Made by a program: the position numbers and the translations under genes | Shown: positions 20,382-30,797 of the stretch, piece after piece | Layout: every line of letters begins with the position of its first letter | Numbering within the stretch: position 1 is the first letter of the stretch | Source of the DNA: Leishmania martiniquensis | Taxonomy: Eukaryota; Euglenozoa; Kinetoplastea; Trypanosomatida; Trypanosomatidae | DNA length: 64,000 nt | Assembly: GCF_017916325.1 (NCBI RefSeq) | Contig: NC_090146.1 | Location: 5,001-69,000, forward strand | Direction: 5' to 3' | Notes under the pieces: generated by a model | Seen by the model: only the letters and a program-made list of their open reading frames with translations | Told to the model about the DNA's origin: nothing | Databases searched by the model: none

Positions 20382-20945
20382 TCAACTTCCCCCCTCCCTG
20401 ATGGTAGCGGAGACACGCGCTGACAAGCGCGTGTGGGTATCTCAGGCGGCTCGTCTATTCCCGCCCCGTGCGAAGGGACGAAGCAGCCCTCCTCCCCCCT
20501 CCCTTTCCTCATTCCGTGCCCGTGCAGGACCACCTCTGGCGGTGACAGGGGCCAGGTCGCCTGCGGCGTGGAGAGGCGAGAGCGCTGTATCGCTACGCGC
20601 GTCGGGGCTCAGGGGCTGAGCGGCGGTGCGTCAGAGGCAACTGCGACCACGAACACGCTTGCGCCGTCCATAGGATAGGCAACGTGTCAGCGTGGCTGGA
20701 TCACATGTCGCCTGGCCCCTGCTGTCCGCTGGTGCGGAGGGCGACGGAGGGGCGGACTCTGAGGCAGGTGCGGTGTTCGGATGACTTGGTCGGCGCGTCG
20801 GCGTAACACGTCTCTAGACGGCCGCGTCGCACGATGAGGCGCTGAGGCCTCGGTGTATGCGTGTGTGTGTGTGAGGGCCAGGGGGTCTAGTGGAGCTGAA
20901 CTGATCTTGTATGGCGACATGGACATGTGAAGAAAAGAAGCGTAC
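20382..20945 (+). repeat. Dispersed repeat, copy 2 (head type A)
   Basis: Near-identical partner of the block at 14464-15030, in the same orientation, 5.9 kb away and on the other side of the GRIP gene. Head, body and purine-rich tail are complete. Similarity stops at GAAGCGTAC on both copies, and both are preceded by CAACTTCCCCCC. Confidence 0.85.
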
Positions 20946-21460
20946 CGAAAAACAAGGGATGGAGAGAACTGACAGGGGTTAGTCGCCCTATTTGGTGTTT
21001 ATGTCTTTCTGCGCTTAGCAGCTGTAGCTTGTGATGGGCGGTCACTGTCAGGCATGCACACAATTTCACGCGGCTGTGGATATGAGAGCGGGTGATGGCT
21101 CAGATGCCATTGATGCAATGATGCGAACGATTTTTCTCGGGCGCGCTTGTTGCCTTATTGAGACTCTTTAGCGCCATGAATGCTGATGATACAGTCTGCT
21201 TCATGCCCGATGCCCTGCCGCATGTGACAGCTCTGTCGACGTTTATAAAGTGCTTCTATGCTTGGGACGTCAAGTTGTCATCATCAACGCCGCCTCGCTT
21301 GTGTCACCGCCCCATCTGCCCTTCCCGTTTGCATCGTCTTCCAGTGGTTCCGCTGCTGTTCCTCTTATGCGGCTCGTTGTCTTTCTCTTATCCCTCCTAC
21401 ATACGCACCATACGCAGCACCGCCTTTATCTACCAGCTCTCTGTGTGCAAGTTCTCTGTC
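20946..21460. other. Intergenic region with acceptor for the RRM-like gene
   Basis: A pyrimidine-rich stretch at about 21378-21400 is followed by CAG at 21415-21417, 43 bases before the next ATG. The frame of the next gene is open further upstream, but that lies before the acceptor. No separate gene seen. Confidence 0.5.
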
Positions 21461-22105
21461 ATGGGTAAGCGAGACCTGCAGAAGGAGAAGCAGCTGGAGC
21501 TCGCGGCTATTTGGGGCAGTGAGGTCCACGGTGATGCGCGCTTTCCGAAAAGGCGAGGGGCCACTCTTAAGGAGCTTGGTGCGGCCAAGGATAGCGACAG
21601 CGTAGGCCCAGACGTCCTCTCAGACGTTGGAAGTGATGCTGGAAGCATTTCGAGCAAGCGCGGTGATAAGGCGAAGAGGGAAACAGCCAGGACGAGGAAA
21701 AAAGGGGCAGCTGGCTATCGACTTCACTGCTTTGTCGAGCCTGGTACGGAGCTGAATGCCGTTCGCACCGTATTTGAGGCGTACGAGCCTAAGGTCGAAA
21801 TCCGCACAGCGCAAAAGGGCAATTTGCTCAACAAGTCACAGTTTGCCGTGCTCACGTTCCGTAACAAGGCCATGGCGCTACACGCGGTGAAGGTGCTCGA
21901 TGGAACGAATCAACGTGATCTGCTGGGCGTGACTAGCCTAAAGCTGAGCCTTATGCTGACTAGACAGCAGAGTAAGATTGCGCGCAAGAAGCTCAATCGA
22001 AAGATCCGCCAAGAAAAGCAGCGAAATCAGCTCATGGAGGAGCAGGAAGACTTGGAGTTCATTCGCAACTTTTTGAAGCAGCAGCGTAGTGTGAAGGGAA
22101 AATAA
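21461..22105 (+). CDS. Small basic RRM-like RNA-binding protein (214 aa)
   Basis: Starts MGKRDLQKEKQLELAAIWG. Residues about 85-165 look like a divergent RRM: YRLHCFVEPGTELNAV gives the first strand and helix, NKSQFAVLTFRNKAMALHAV gives an RNP1-like strand and second helix. The C-terminal 50 residues are a strongly basic, charged helix (KIARKKLNRKIRQEKQ). No signal or membrane segment. Length and basic tail suggest a nuclear or nucleolar RNA-binding role; this is inference. An in-frame ATG at 21176 would add about 95 residues but lies upstream of the likely acceptor, so I reject it. Confidence 0.75.
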   Translation: MGKRDLQKEKQLELAAIWGSEVHGDARFPKRRGATLKELGAAKDSDSVGPDVLSDVGSDAGSISSKRGDKAKRETARTRKKGAAGYRLHCFVEPGTELNAVRTVFEAYEPKVEIRTAQKGNLLNKSQFAVLTFRNKAMALHAVKVLDGTNQRDLLGVTSLKLSLMLTRQQSKIARKKLNRKIRQEKQRNQLMEEQEDLEFIRNFLKQQRSVKGK

Positions 22106-22755
22106 GCTGGGAGACAGCTCAGCTGCTAGTTATGTTGGGGTTGCTTGTGTACGTGGCTGCACGTGTGCCGAGATGTGCAGTGCACCGGGACGAATCTCGT
22201 CAGTCGGGGAACTGCACGAGGAGATTAACAACTGCAAGTAACTTCTCTGTTATAAGCTCCCTTGGGTATCTACACGGCTGCAATGCGTCTCGCCGTGACT
22301 GGAACAGCAGGGCAGCTGGCGAGGGAGGGGGGCCTCTGATGAAATGGGCATCCTCTCTCCTGGCCTCTCTGCTTCACAGAGCTGCCAATCAAACGGCTGA
22401 ACTTTCCGTAGTGTTTTTCGGTTGTCTCTTGCGTACATCTATGAGCCGTCCCCTACTCGGCTGAAGCCGCTTGTGGCCTCCCCAAGCCGCACAAAAGCAG
22501 TACACACGCCTCTTTGGTCTCTCACGTCGTCGCAAACTCCACGCCTATCGGTACATCGATCTCTCTTCCTCCCTTATCCCTCCTCTTAGCGAGTACACGA
22601 GCCGACACACATACGTAAACGCGGGCGCAGTGCTTTATGAAGCTTGTGCAAGCGCGTGTCTCCACTGCGCGAAGCCGACTCGAGTCTGCTTCCATTCACT
22701 GGCCACTGCGGTGTATAAGAGCTAACTGATCCTCTCACAGTCTTGCCGCGAGCAG
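22106..22755. other. Intergenic region with acceptor for the MORN gene
   Basis: Polypyrimidine tract at about 22559-22587 ends in TTAG at 22586-22589. The first in-frame ATG after it is the MORN start. A 110-codon open frame at 22132 lacks coding character. Confidence 0.5.
22559..22589 (+). promoter_or_regulatory. Candidate spliced-leader acceptor for the MORN gene
   Basis: About 30 bases of almost pure C/T followed by AG, 167 bases before ATG 22756. Confidence 0.6.
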
Positions 22756-24753
22756 ATGGCGATAGCCCTCAAGGACGAGGCGGCGTACGCTGCACTTAAA
22801 GAGTGTCGGCCTCGAATCTGGGGACCGCTGCGCACCATGACTGCCGTGGACAGCTACGTTGGAGAGACGAGAGAAGCAGATGCCGCTTCGTATCCTGTGC
22901 TGGAGGGCCATGGTACACTGCACTCTCGGATGGGCTATGTTTTCACCGGCTCGCTGTGCGAAGGTGAGGCCTTTGGTAATGGTATTCAGCAGTGGCGCGA
23001 CGGCCGCACCGTTTGCGGGCCGTTTCGGCACGGCACTGTGACAGGAAGAGGCTCCCTGTATTGGCCTGGTGGAGATGTGTACACCGGGGACCTCTGCGAA
23101 AGTGTGCGCCACGGTCACGGCACACTGGTGTCCGACTCCGGCAAGTCACGGTACACTGGCGACTGGCACCGTGGGATGCGGCACGGTCACGGAACCCAAG
23201 TTTACCCTGACGGTAGTAATTACGATGGCGAGTGGCAGCACAACTCGCGTCACGGGAATGGCTGCATGCGATACAGCACGGGCGACATTTACGAAGGCGC
23301 CTGGTGCGACGGCACGCCGTGCGGAACTGGGGTGATGGGCTGGGTTGATCCTAGCGGCTGCTTTTACCGCGAGCTTTATAGGGGCGAGTGGAGGGCGGGG
23401 TCTCCACACGGCAGCGGCGTGTCTACGTACGTCTCCATGCCAAAAGATCGCCCCCTCGATCCATCTCCCACTCCGCTTGCGGTCCCGTCTCAATACGCCG
23501 CACCTGCTGAGGCACTTTTGAACGTATACGTTGGTAGGTATCGCCACGGACAACGCCACAGCAGAGGCGTTTTCTACTACGCCGACGGCAGCTGTTACGA
23601 GGGAGGGTGGACTTCTGGGGCCAAGAGCGGAGCAGGCTACTTCACCTCTGCAGTGGGAGATGTGCAGACGATGAGCGCAGCACAGGAGCAAGTCGAAGAA
23701 GCGGCAGAAAAAACAGTGGCGAATTCGAACTCAGAGGAATCGCCACCCTCAGTGGTACCCACCGTATCACCTCGCGGCTTGGGCAGTCTTCTCGAGACCG
23801 AGGAAGATCTGCAGGTGACGTTGCATCTTCTTCTGCTGCGCTACAACACAACGCTGAAAACCCTCTTCCAAGCCTACAGTCATCGAAGTGCCCATGTGGC
23901 CTTACCTATAACGCGGAGTGACTGGTGGCAGCACCGGCTGCCGGGTCGTATGACGCTGACGCAGTGCCTGTGCCTCCTCCATGACGCACGCATAATAGGC
24001 TCGCGTTTCTCGATCGGCGCCGCGTTGCGCGCCGTAGCCGAGGTGCTACGCGTGGAGGCGGCAACGTCGGGTGTCGCAAGGGCGGCAACTGCCCTAGCGG
24101 CGACTCTAACCGCAGTGAGTGAGGCAGAGGGCACTTTAGACTACCGTCAATTCTGCGAGTGGCTGATCCGCGTAGCGGTGCAGGTGAACGGCGGGCCGAT
24201 GTGCACGACACTGAAAGCAAAGGTGAGCAGCTTGCTGGATGGTCCGCTGGGTCACGTCTCCGGTGCATCGTCACGCGCAGTGGCTGCCGCCTTCCTGCCC
24301 AACTCTCTGCAACACAGAGAGGACGTGCAGCGTCATCTCAGCGCGCTGAAGCGGTGCTACGCCGAACTTCAAAGCGTGAAGGATGGAGGTCGATATGGTG
24401 TGTCAGTGCGGTCCTGTCTGGCAGCCATGGAAACAGCGCTGGCAAAGTTCCGGTTGAGTCCTGCATGTGTCGTCGAGAAGCTGGCGTGGCTGAGGGCGGA
24501 GCCGGTGCCGACAGAGGGTACCACTACCAACGTGCAAACCAGCACTGAAGAGGCGTCCTTGGCACAGGAGATGGTGACCTCTGCCGTGGCGAAGAACAGG
24601 CAAGTGCATCAACTGGACGAAGATGCCAGGACTGAGCAGTCGTTTGTTGAGTTTGTTGAGACTGTAATGACCATTGTGGAGCTTGCACACCATCGCGGCT
24701 TCACCAACACGGATGTGTTGCTGGCCGACCTTCTGCGCCGTTTGTTCACCTAG
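22756..24753 (+). CDS. MORN-repeat protein (665 aa)
   Basis: Residues about 60-215 and 258-295 contain around eight MORN units, each with a YxGxWxxGxxHGxG pattern (for example YTGDWHRGMRHGHGTQVYPD, YDGEWQHNSRHGNG, YEGGWTSGAKSGAGYF). MORN proteins bind lipids or scaffold cytoskeletal and flagellar structures in trypanosomatids. The region after residue 300 is unlike any family I know: it is mostly helical and has a Ser/Glu-rich linker at about 310-345. No membrane segment. The upstream splice acceptor supports the ATG. Function beyond scaffolding is not inferable. Confidence 0.88.
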   Translation: MAIALKDEAAYAALKECRPRIWGPLRTMTAVDSYVGETREADAASYPVLEGHGTLHSRMGYVFTGSLCEGEAFGNGIQQWRDGRTVCGPFRHGTVTGRGSLYWPGGDVYTGDLCESVRHGHGTLVSDSGKSRYTGDWHRGMRHGHGTQVYPDGSNYDGEWQHNSRHGNGCMRYSTGDIYEGAWCDGTPCGTGVMGWVDPSGCFYRELYRGEWRAGSPHGSGVSTYVSMPKDRPLDPSPTPLAVPSQYAAPAEALLNVYVGRYRHGQRHSRGVFYYADGSCYEGGWTSGAKSGAGYFTSAVGDVQTMSAAQEQVEEAAEKTVANSNSEESPPSVVPTVSPRGLGSLLETEEDLQVTLHLLLLRYNTTLKTLFQAYSHRSAHVALPITRSDWWQHRLPGRMTLTQCLCLLHDARIIGSRFSIGAALRAVAEVLRVEAATSGVARAATALAATLTAVSEAEGTLDYRQFCEWLIRVAVQVNGGPMCTTLKAKVSSLLDGPLGHVSGASSRAVAAAFLPNSLQHREDVQRHLSALKRCYAELQSVKDGGRYGVSVRSCLAAMETALAKFRLSPACVVEKLAWLRAEPVPTEGTTTNVQTSTEEASLAQEMVTSAVAKNRQVHQLDEDARTEQSFVEFVETVMTIVELAHHRGFTNTDVLLADLLRRLFT

Positions 24754-25558
24754 TAGACGCAAGACTCATGCCCATGCACACTGATATTTTTTCGTTGCGT
24801 GTGCGCGCGCGCACTATTCAAAGATGTATTCGAAACTTTGCTGGATGCGTGCCAAGCGCCGCTTCATGTATTAACGGTGATGCCCTCATGTTTTGCTCTT
24901 CGCTACCCACGACGACGACACTCATGTTTCACGCTCGGTGTGGGCGGAAGGGGGGTGGCAGCCCCCTGTCGCTCAGAGGGCAACTTCGAATAGGTACTTG
25001 CAGTCACGCCTGCACGCCTTCCCTCCTTCATCCCAAGTAGCACAGCATCTGTTACAGTCCCCTACGGGTATCGATGTACGGCAGCGATGCTGCCTTGTCC
25101 GACGCGTAGCCCCATGTAATGGCTCTGACGGATACACCAGCGAGAGGCGTTTCAGGCGCACACTTTTTGCACAGATGCTGAGCAACGGTCTGCGCCCGCG
25201 CTCGATGGACAACTCGGAGGTGCCATCGCGGGCTCAGAGAACGACGAACATATCTTCGCATCTCTGCTGCTGCTGTGCCACCTACTCACCTTCCCTCCCT
25301 CTACTCCAATCCGATCGCTATCTCGTCTCTGCTGATGTTTGAACTGGGTGGTGTTTCTTTGGCGCGTTCTGTGTCTTGCTCTTCACTTGATGCTCACTGA
25401 TACCAAACACTTGTCGCTGTCCCAAAAGCCGTATCATAATACCGAGCCCCTGCTAACAAATCGGCCCGCCGCGTTCTCTCTCTTTGGAAGACGACACTCA
25501 AGCGCAGCTGTGTCCCGCTACGCGTACTTCGTTTTGTGTTTGTGCCCTTACCGTCATC
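24754..25558. other. Intergenic region with acceptor for SerRS
   Basis: A CT-rich run at about 25472-25484 ends in GGAAG at 25486-25490 and is followed by 68 bases to the SerRS ATG. Another CT-rich stretch lies at 25290-25310. No gene seen. Confidence 0.5.
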
Positions 25559-26983
25559 ATGGGCCTCGACATTCAGCTTTTCCGAGACTCCGAGACGGCG
25601 AATGTGGTGCGCGAGTCGGAGCGCCGCCGTTACGCCAAGCCGGAGATCGTTGATGAAATCATCGAGATGGACCGGCGCTGGCGCCATACGCAGTTTTTGA
25701 CGGAAGCTAGCAAGAAGATGATCAACACCTGCAGTAAGGCCGTCGGCGCCAAGAAGAAGGCAAAGGAAGCAGACGGCGACATCTCAGAGGTGCCGGCGGA
25801 CGTCATGAGCGCCGCTCAGGAAGGCACACTGGATGCGGAGAAGCTAACGTCGCTGTGTATCCTCCAGCTCAAGGAACTGTCGAAGGCTCTGACGACGCAG
25901 GTGGAAGGGCTTGCGAAGCTGGCTGCCGAGCAGGAAACGGAGCGGGATCGCATGCTGACCAGCGTCGGCAACGTCCTGCACGAGTCAGTACCGGTCTCGA
26001 ACGATGAGGACACCGGCAACGTGGTCGTGCGCACCTTCGGAGACGTGACACGTCGCATGAAGATGACGCACGTAGATTGCATGGAGCGCCTAGGGCTCAT
26101 GGACACATCCAAGACAGTCACCGCGATGGCAGGCGGTCGCGCATTCGTTCTGCGCGGCGGGCTTGTGCAGCTGCAATTCGCACTCATCTCGTACGCGCTC
26201 AACTTCCTCGTCGCCCGTGGCTATGAGCCCTTTTACCCGCCGTTCTTCCTCAACAAGGAGTACATGGCTGCCGTAGCGCAACTTTCTGAGTTCGACGAGT
26301 CACTCTACAAAGTGTCCGGTGACGGAGACGAGAAATACCTTATCGCGACGAGTGAGGCGCCAATTGCCGCATATCACACAAACAAGTGGTTCACCGAGAT
26401 GAAAGAGCCGATCAAGTACGCAGGCATATCAGCATGCTTCCGCAAGGAGGCCGGCGCGCACGGCCGTGACACGCTTGGCATCTTCCGTGTCCACCAGTTC
26501 GAGAAACTCGAGCAGTTTGTCGTCTGCTCCCCTCGCGACGATCAGTCGTGGAAGATGCTGGAGGAGATGATCCAGACATCTCAGGACTTCAACGAGAGCC
26601 TCGGTCTGCCGTACCGCGTCATCAACATTTGCTCTGGCGCCCTCAACAATGCCGCTGCCAAGAAGTACGATTTGGAGGCGTGGTTCCCCGGCTCCGGCGC
26701 GTTCCGCGAGCTTGTCTCGTGCTCGAACTGCACCGACTACCAGGCCCGCAGTGTCAACTGCCGCTTCGGCCCGAACACGAAGGGCACCACGGCGAACAAC
26801 ACCAAAGAATACTGTCACATGCTGAACGGTACCCTCTGTGCTGTGACTCGCACGATGTGTTGCATCTGCGAAAACTACCAGACCGAGGACGGCATTGTGG
26901 TCCCCGAGGTGCTGCGCCCCTTTATGATGGGAACGGAAATATTAAGGTTCCCGTCTGAAGCCCCTGAGGCCGAGAAGGCGTAA
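25559..26983 (+). CDS. Seryl-tRNA synthetase, cytosolic class II (474 aa)
   Basis: Charges tRNA-Ser (and tRNA-Sec) with serine. The N-terminal long antiparallel coiled-coil arm spans about 35-140 and includes a Lys-rich stretch (KKKAKEADGD). Catalytic motifs: TSEAPIAAYH (T264-), motif 2 FRKEAGAHGRDTLGIFRVHQ (from 294) and motif 3 GSGAFRE (378-384). These match eukaryotic cytosolic SerRS. Length is within the family norm. The frame is open 25 codons upstream without ATG; ATG 25559 gives the usual N-terminus MGLDIQLFRD. All active-site residues look intact. Trypanosomatids generally use one SerRS for cytosol and mitochondrial tRNA import, so this may be the only copy. Confidence 0.97.
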   Translation: MGLDIQLFRDSETANVVRESERRRYAKPEIVDEIIEMDRRWRHTQFLTEASKKMINTCSKAVGAKKKAKEADGDISEVPADVMSAAQEGTLDAEKLTSLCILQLKELSKALTTQVEGLAKLAAEQETERDRMLTSVGNVLHESVPVSNDEDTGNVVVRTFGDVTRRMKMTHVDCMERLGLMDTSKTVTAMAGGRAFVLRGGLVQLQFALISYALNFLVARGYEPFYPPFFLNKEYMAAVAQLSEFDESLYKVSGDGDEKYLIATSEAPIAAYHTNKWFTEMKEPIKYAGISACFRKEAGAHGRDTLGIFRVHQFEKLEQFVVCSPRDDQSWKMLEEMIQTSQDFNESLGLPYRVINICSGALNNAAAKKYDLEAWFPGSGAFRELVSCSNCTDYQARSVNCRFGPNTKGTTANNTKEYCHMLNGTLCAVTRTMCCICENYQTEDGIVVPEVLRPFMMGTEILRFPSEAPEAEKA

Positions 26984-28603
26984 GAGTCGCCATAGAGCGT
27001 GGTCAGTGCGACAACGGGGTCCGTTCACGTTGATCAGAACCTCAGCGTGCGCGACATTTTGCTTCTCTTCCTCCTCGTCCCCCTTGTTTTCCCTTCTCAG
27101 CGGCGCTGAAATGTGAACAAGAAGATATCCCTGCCCCTTCCTTGCCAACGGTCACAGCGCGGCCCTCCCGCAGCGTCTGCGGCTCCTTCCCCTTTCGCCC
27201 TCTCAAGTCGTTTTGCCCCGCTCATCCCCCCATCTGGTTCTCGTGTCCGAAGGATAGAAGAAAGAGGAGGAGCAGGAGTCTCCAGCGACACGGCCACACC
27301 TTCCACACACCGCCTCGTCCCCCTGCCCCAATAATGTTGCCTGGTGCAGCTCTCTACTTCATCTTTTGGTTTCATATGCTCCGAAAAAATGTCACGCTTC
27401 CATCTCAGGGAGTCGCATTGGCATACGTTATCCGCCCTGCACCTTCCCCTACCGGAGATGCGGGAGAGACCGTGCGATGTGTTCCTCGTCACAAGGATGA
27501 CTAGCGGTGCGCAGCGGTGGCGAAAAGGGTCCTTGAGAGTGGCGGAGCCCAGAAGAGGTGGGGGCGTTTCGCGGAAAGATGGGTGGAGGGGTGTAGAGCA
27601 ATTTGAGGAGGAAGACCACAGCACGCCATCGCGCCACAGCGTCGAGCTGCAGATGGTGTGCTGTTTTTTTCCCTTCCGAATGCTTCACGCGCCACAGGAG
27701 GCGTTGGACAGTCATACGGAAAAGGTAAATCTAACCACTAAAGCGGCAAAGTGCTGTGTGAATTTGAGTGCATCTGTTCGCAGCGCCTGTTTCTCGATAT
27801 ACTCTCACACGACCGGTGCTCCTGTCCCCCCTCCACGCTCACTCACTCCCCCTTGGCCTGCTGCTCAGCTTGCGCAAATCACGCATTAGCGGCATAGGCC
27901 AGTAGACATGAAGGCGCGGCAGCCCAAGGAACACCTTCGGATATCCCGGGAGTGCTGGCTGAGGCGCCCCCAAATGCCGGCGTGCGTGCTAAAGAAAACA
28001 AACCTACGCCGAAAAGCGCAGCAGTGGCGGCTCCAAAGCTATGGAGGGAGCGATTGTTTCGCGCGTGCTTATGGGTGAGTTGAGGGGAAGAGGTTGCTTA
28101 TGGCGGCGTTAATGGCCGGCTGCGCGTGCCACCGCTCTCTGAGGAAGCCGGCTCAACCAAAAAGCACGAGAGGAAAGGTGCAGTGGCGAAATACAGAGAG
28201 ATGCGAATGTGTGGTCGTTCTGCCTTCACAAAGCAAATCCGATTCTGAATAGTTTGTTGCTCGAGTGACGTGTGCGGCATAGGAAGGCGTCGTCGCCCGC
28301 GCGCGTGCGCTTTCGCATGTGGAAGCAGATATTTTTGGGGTCGTCTCAGCGGCGTTTGAGGTTCTCTTTCTCCTCCTTTTTTTCTCCTCGGCTTGCGGCT
28401 GCTCCTTTGTGGAGAGGTCCGTCGCGCAACCAAACACAGGCGCACTGGGAAAGATTGTCGCCAGCCACTACCCACATGCGAGGCAGGCGCCACTCTTTTC
28501 GTCCACAACTGGGGCTTCATCACTACAGGGAGCGCTGTATCGAGGCGCGGTGCGGCTCCGCTGCCATCGCCGTGTATTCGCGCAAAGCCGCCCTTCTCCC
28601 CAA
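26984..28603. other. Long intergenic region, no gene seen
   Basis: About 1.6 kb. It contains CT-rich tracts (27175-27230, 28360-28390) and purine-rich stretches (27510-27620). Open frames on both strands are short, mutually overlapping and of low-complexity composition. The pyrimidine tract at 28361-28390 probably belongs to the splice site of the next gene. Confidence 0.5.
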
Positions 28604-29797
28604 ATGGGAGGGGAACCGGATGACGAAGACAGAGACGTGCACGATGATGGGCGCGCGTCACGCAAGCGAGCGTGCCTCGAGCACATGCTACCTTTCATAC
28701 AGCAGCGCTATGCTGAGCTGGCCAGTGCTAGCCTCAGCGAGTCGTCTCTCACGGTAGCGGCGCTTTTTCAGAGGTATCAGCGGGTGCTGAAAGTTGGCGA
28801 GGGCACATTCGGCGAAGTATTTGTTCTGTACGACACCGTGGCTCACACGTACATCACTATGAAGCGCATGCACACACTTCTCAGCTTGCGGCGTCGCAGT
28901 CTGGGCATTCACCGCTGCACTTTTCGTGAAGTGGAGCTGCTTGCGGCGCTGCGGCATCCAAATATTGTCCAGGTGCTTGACTACCATATCCTGTCCGACG
29001 GTAGCTTGGTTATGATGATGCCGGTCATCGCACACGACCTCACTTCTCTGCTGCGTCGGTGGCCCGCCACCCCACAACGCAGCAGCCGCGGCAAAGCGGC
29101 GATCGCCGCCTCCTCGCGTCCACGCATGCCGCTGCACATCGTCAAGTGCATCTTTCGCCAGATCATCGCCGGTATCGCATACCTCCATAAGCACAAAGTT
29201 GTTCATCGCGACTTGAAGCCGAGCAACGTCATGGTAGATCACACCGGTGTGGTGAAGCTGATCGATTTTGGGTGGTCGCGGTTCTGCGCTGCCGCAGGGG
29301 CCATGACAGGCCCACCCTGTGTTACTGCTTTTCGGCCGCCGGAGGTGTTGGTGGGGGCATACAATCACTACACATTCAGCCTCGATATGTGGTGCTGTGG
29401 GTGCATCCTGTTCGAAATGCTGACCGGTGGCACACCTTTCTCGAAGAGTCGCAATGAGGTAGAGTGCCTCGCCAATATTGTGGACTGGCTTGGCTCCCCG
29501 CTCAGCACCAGCGAGGTATACTACCGTTACGCCACCCGCTGCCCTCTCTCTATCGCCCCTGGTCGTCCCGACACGTTCGCGCAGCGGTGCCACAACTACG
29601 GTATAAAGCCTGCAGAAGCTGCTTTCCTCCGGCGGATGCTGTGCCTGGAGCCAGGTGAGCGGGCCACCGCCGAGGCACTCCTCAATGACGCCTGGTTCAC
29701 AACGGCACCAACGATGTGCGTCCCAAGCGCCATTCCGCTTCCGGCACACAATATGTTCCGGCTTGTGGAAGTCAAGCGGAAGGAGCTGGAGCACTGA
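28604..29797 (+). CDS. Divergent CDK-like (CMGC) protein kinase (397 aa)
   Basis: Ser/Thr kinase with glycine loop GEGTFGEV (65-72), catalytic Lys in TMKRM (K87), HRDLKPSN (201-208) and DFG (221-223). Helix C reads HRCTFREVELL, which lines up with the PSTAIRE region of cyclin-dependent kinases. The activation segment is odd: DFGWSR replaces DFGLAR, and the usual TLWYRAPE reads TAFRPPE, one residue shorter. There is a Ser/Arg-rich insert of about 20 residues after LLRRWP. The C-lobe motif LDMWCCGCILFEML is intact. Start at ATG 28604 follows a pyrimidine tract; upstream open frame lacks ATG. As I recall this locus is called CRK8 in Leishmania, but I could not check it. All catalytic residues are present, so activity is likely; whether it binds a cyclin is not known. 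Confidence 0.85.
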   Translation: MGGEPDDEDRDVHDDGRASRKRACLEHMLPFIQQRYAELASASLSESSLTVAALFQRYQRVLKVGEGTFGEVFVLYDTVAHTYITMKRMHTLLSLRRRSLGIHRCTFREVELLAALRHPNIVQVLDYHILSDGSLVMMMPVIAHDLTSLLRRWPATPQRSSRGKAAIAASSRPRMPLHIVKCIFRQIIAGIAYLHKHKVVHRDLKPSNVMVDHTGVVKLIDFGWSRFCAAAGAMTGPPCVTAFRPPEVLVGAYNHYTFSLDMWCCGCILFEMLTGGTPFSKSRNEVECLANIVDWLGSPLSTSEVYYRYATRCPLSIAPGRPDTFAQRCHNYGIKPAEAAFLRRMLCLEPGERATAEALLNDAWFTTAPTMCVPSAIPLPAHNMFRLVEVKRKELEH

Positions 29798-30797
29798 TGG
29801 GGCTGCGCATTCGTGTGTCGCCTATAGTCCACCCAGACTGCCGAGTGAGGGCTGCGTTGCTCATTCACGAGACCTCAGTTGCAAAGGGAAAACAGCAATC
29901 CTTTCGGCGTCTACGCGCTATGCGTATGTCTGTTGGCGTCGACTCCTCCCCCTCACGTGTCTCTGAGAGGGAGGGGGGCGGAGAAGGAAGGTGTGCAGCA
30001 ATCTGTAAGTCGCACGGGTGCTCCGGCCTTCGGAATGCGGAGGGAAAGAGCCTCCTGCGCAAGGTTCTTAACGCCAGCACATCTCTTTGGAGGCGGCGCA
30101 TACCGAAGCTTCCGGTGCCCCCCTTCCCCCAACGCCGCCGTAGTCTATCCTTATCTGTCGCGCGCACCCACATGAATTTGTTCGTCTCTTTCCTCTATGC
30201 CTCTCTCATCCCCTCTAAGTGTATTTCCCGCGGAGCGCACCGGGTGCCTTCACTGCTTTTTGTGTCTTTGTCGATTCAGGCGGAACGTATGTCACACTCT
30301 GAAGCCTGCATAGCATTCTTTTCGTGCGTGTGCGCGTCCCTTCCTACTCGGATCACACTGAGCGCCGTCGTCGCTCCACCTCATCAAAGACACCTGCCGC
30401 GCTTTTTCGCCACTTGGACTCTCTCGTGAAGTTCTTAGCGACTGAGGAAATATCGAAAGGGAAGTCGCCGCTCACAAGAAGGAGCGGTGCGCTCATCGTA
30501 AGCGCATACTAGGCTTCACACTGCGCACACTCATCGCACCTTTTTGTTTGTGCCGCGCCCATCACTGTTGCACGCAGAAACGTTTTAGTGTGTGTGTGTG
30601 TGGTGTGTGGTGTGTGCCTAATCGTCGGAGCAACGAGGCGAATCCCACCGCGCCCATCGGACTTCGTGGTAGACCTCGTTTTCCCTTCAGCACGGTCAGG
30701 GCCATGTCCCGGAGCGCTGCTTCGCGCCTGCATTTCGCGCTTCCTCTCAGCCCTCTTCCCTTACCCCGCCACCCATACGAGGACTCATTGTTCAGCC
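29798..30797. other. Intergenic region, no gene seen
   Basis: 1 kb of untranslated DNA with a CT-rich zone at 30180-30220 and a (GT)n run at about 30589-30606. No supported coding frame on either strand. Confidence 0.5.

Noticed and set aside
21158..21460. 101-codon N-terminal extension of the RRM-like protein
   Set aside because: Begins with TTG; its ATG at 21176 lies before the pyrimidine tract and acceptor at 21378-21417.
22132..22464. 110-codon ATG frame after the RRM-like gene
   Set aside because: No domain, weak composition, overlaps other short frames; treated as untranslated sequence.
28319..28603. 95-codon N-terminal extension of the CDK-like kinase, with a hydrophobic stretch resembling a signal peptide
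   Set aside because: Begins with GTG and encodes the T/C splice tract; the hydrophobic run is translated pyrimidine sequence.
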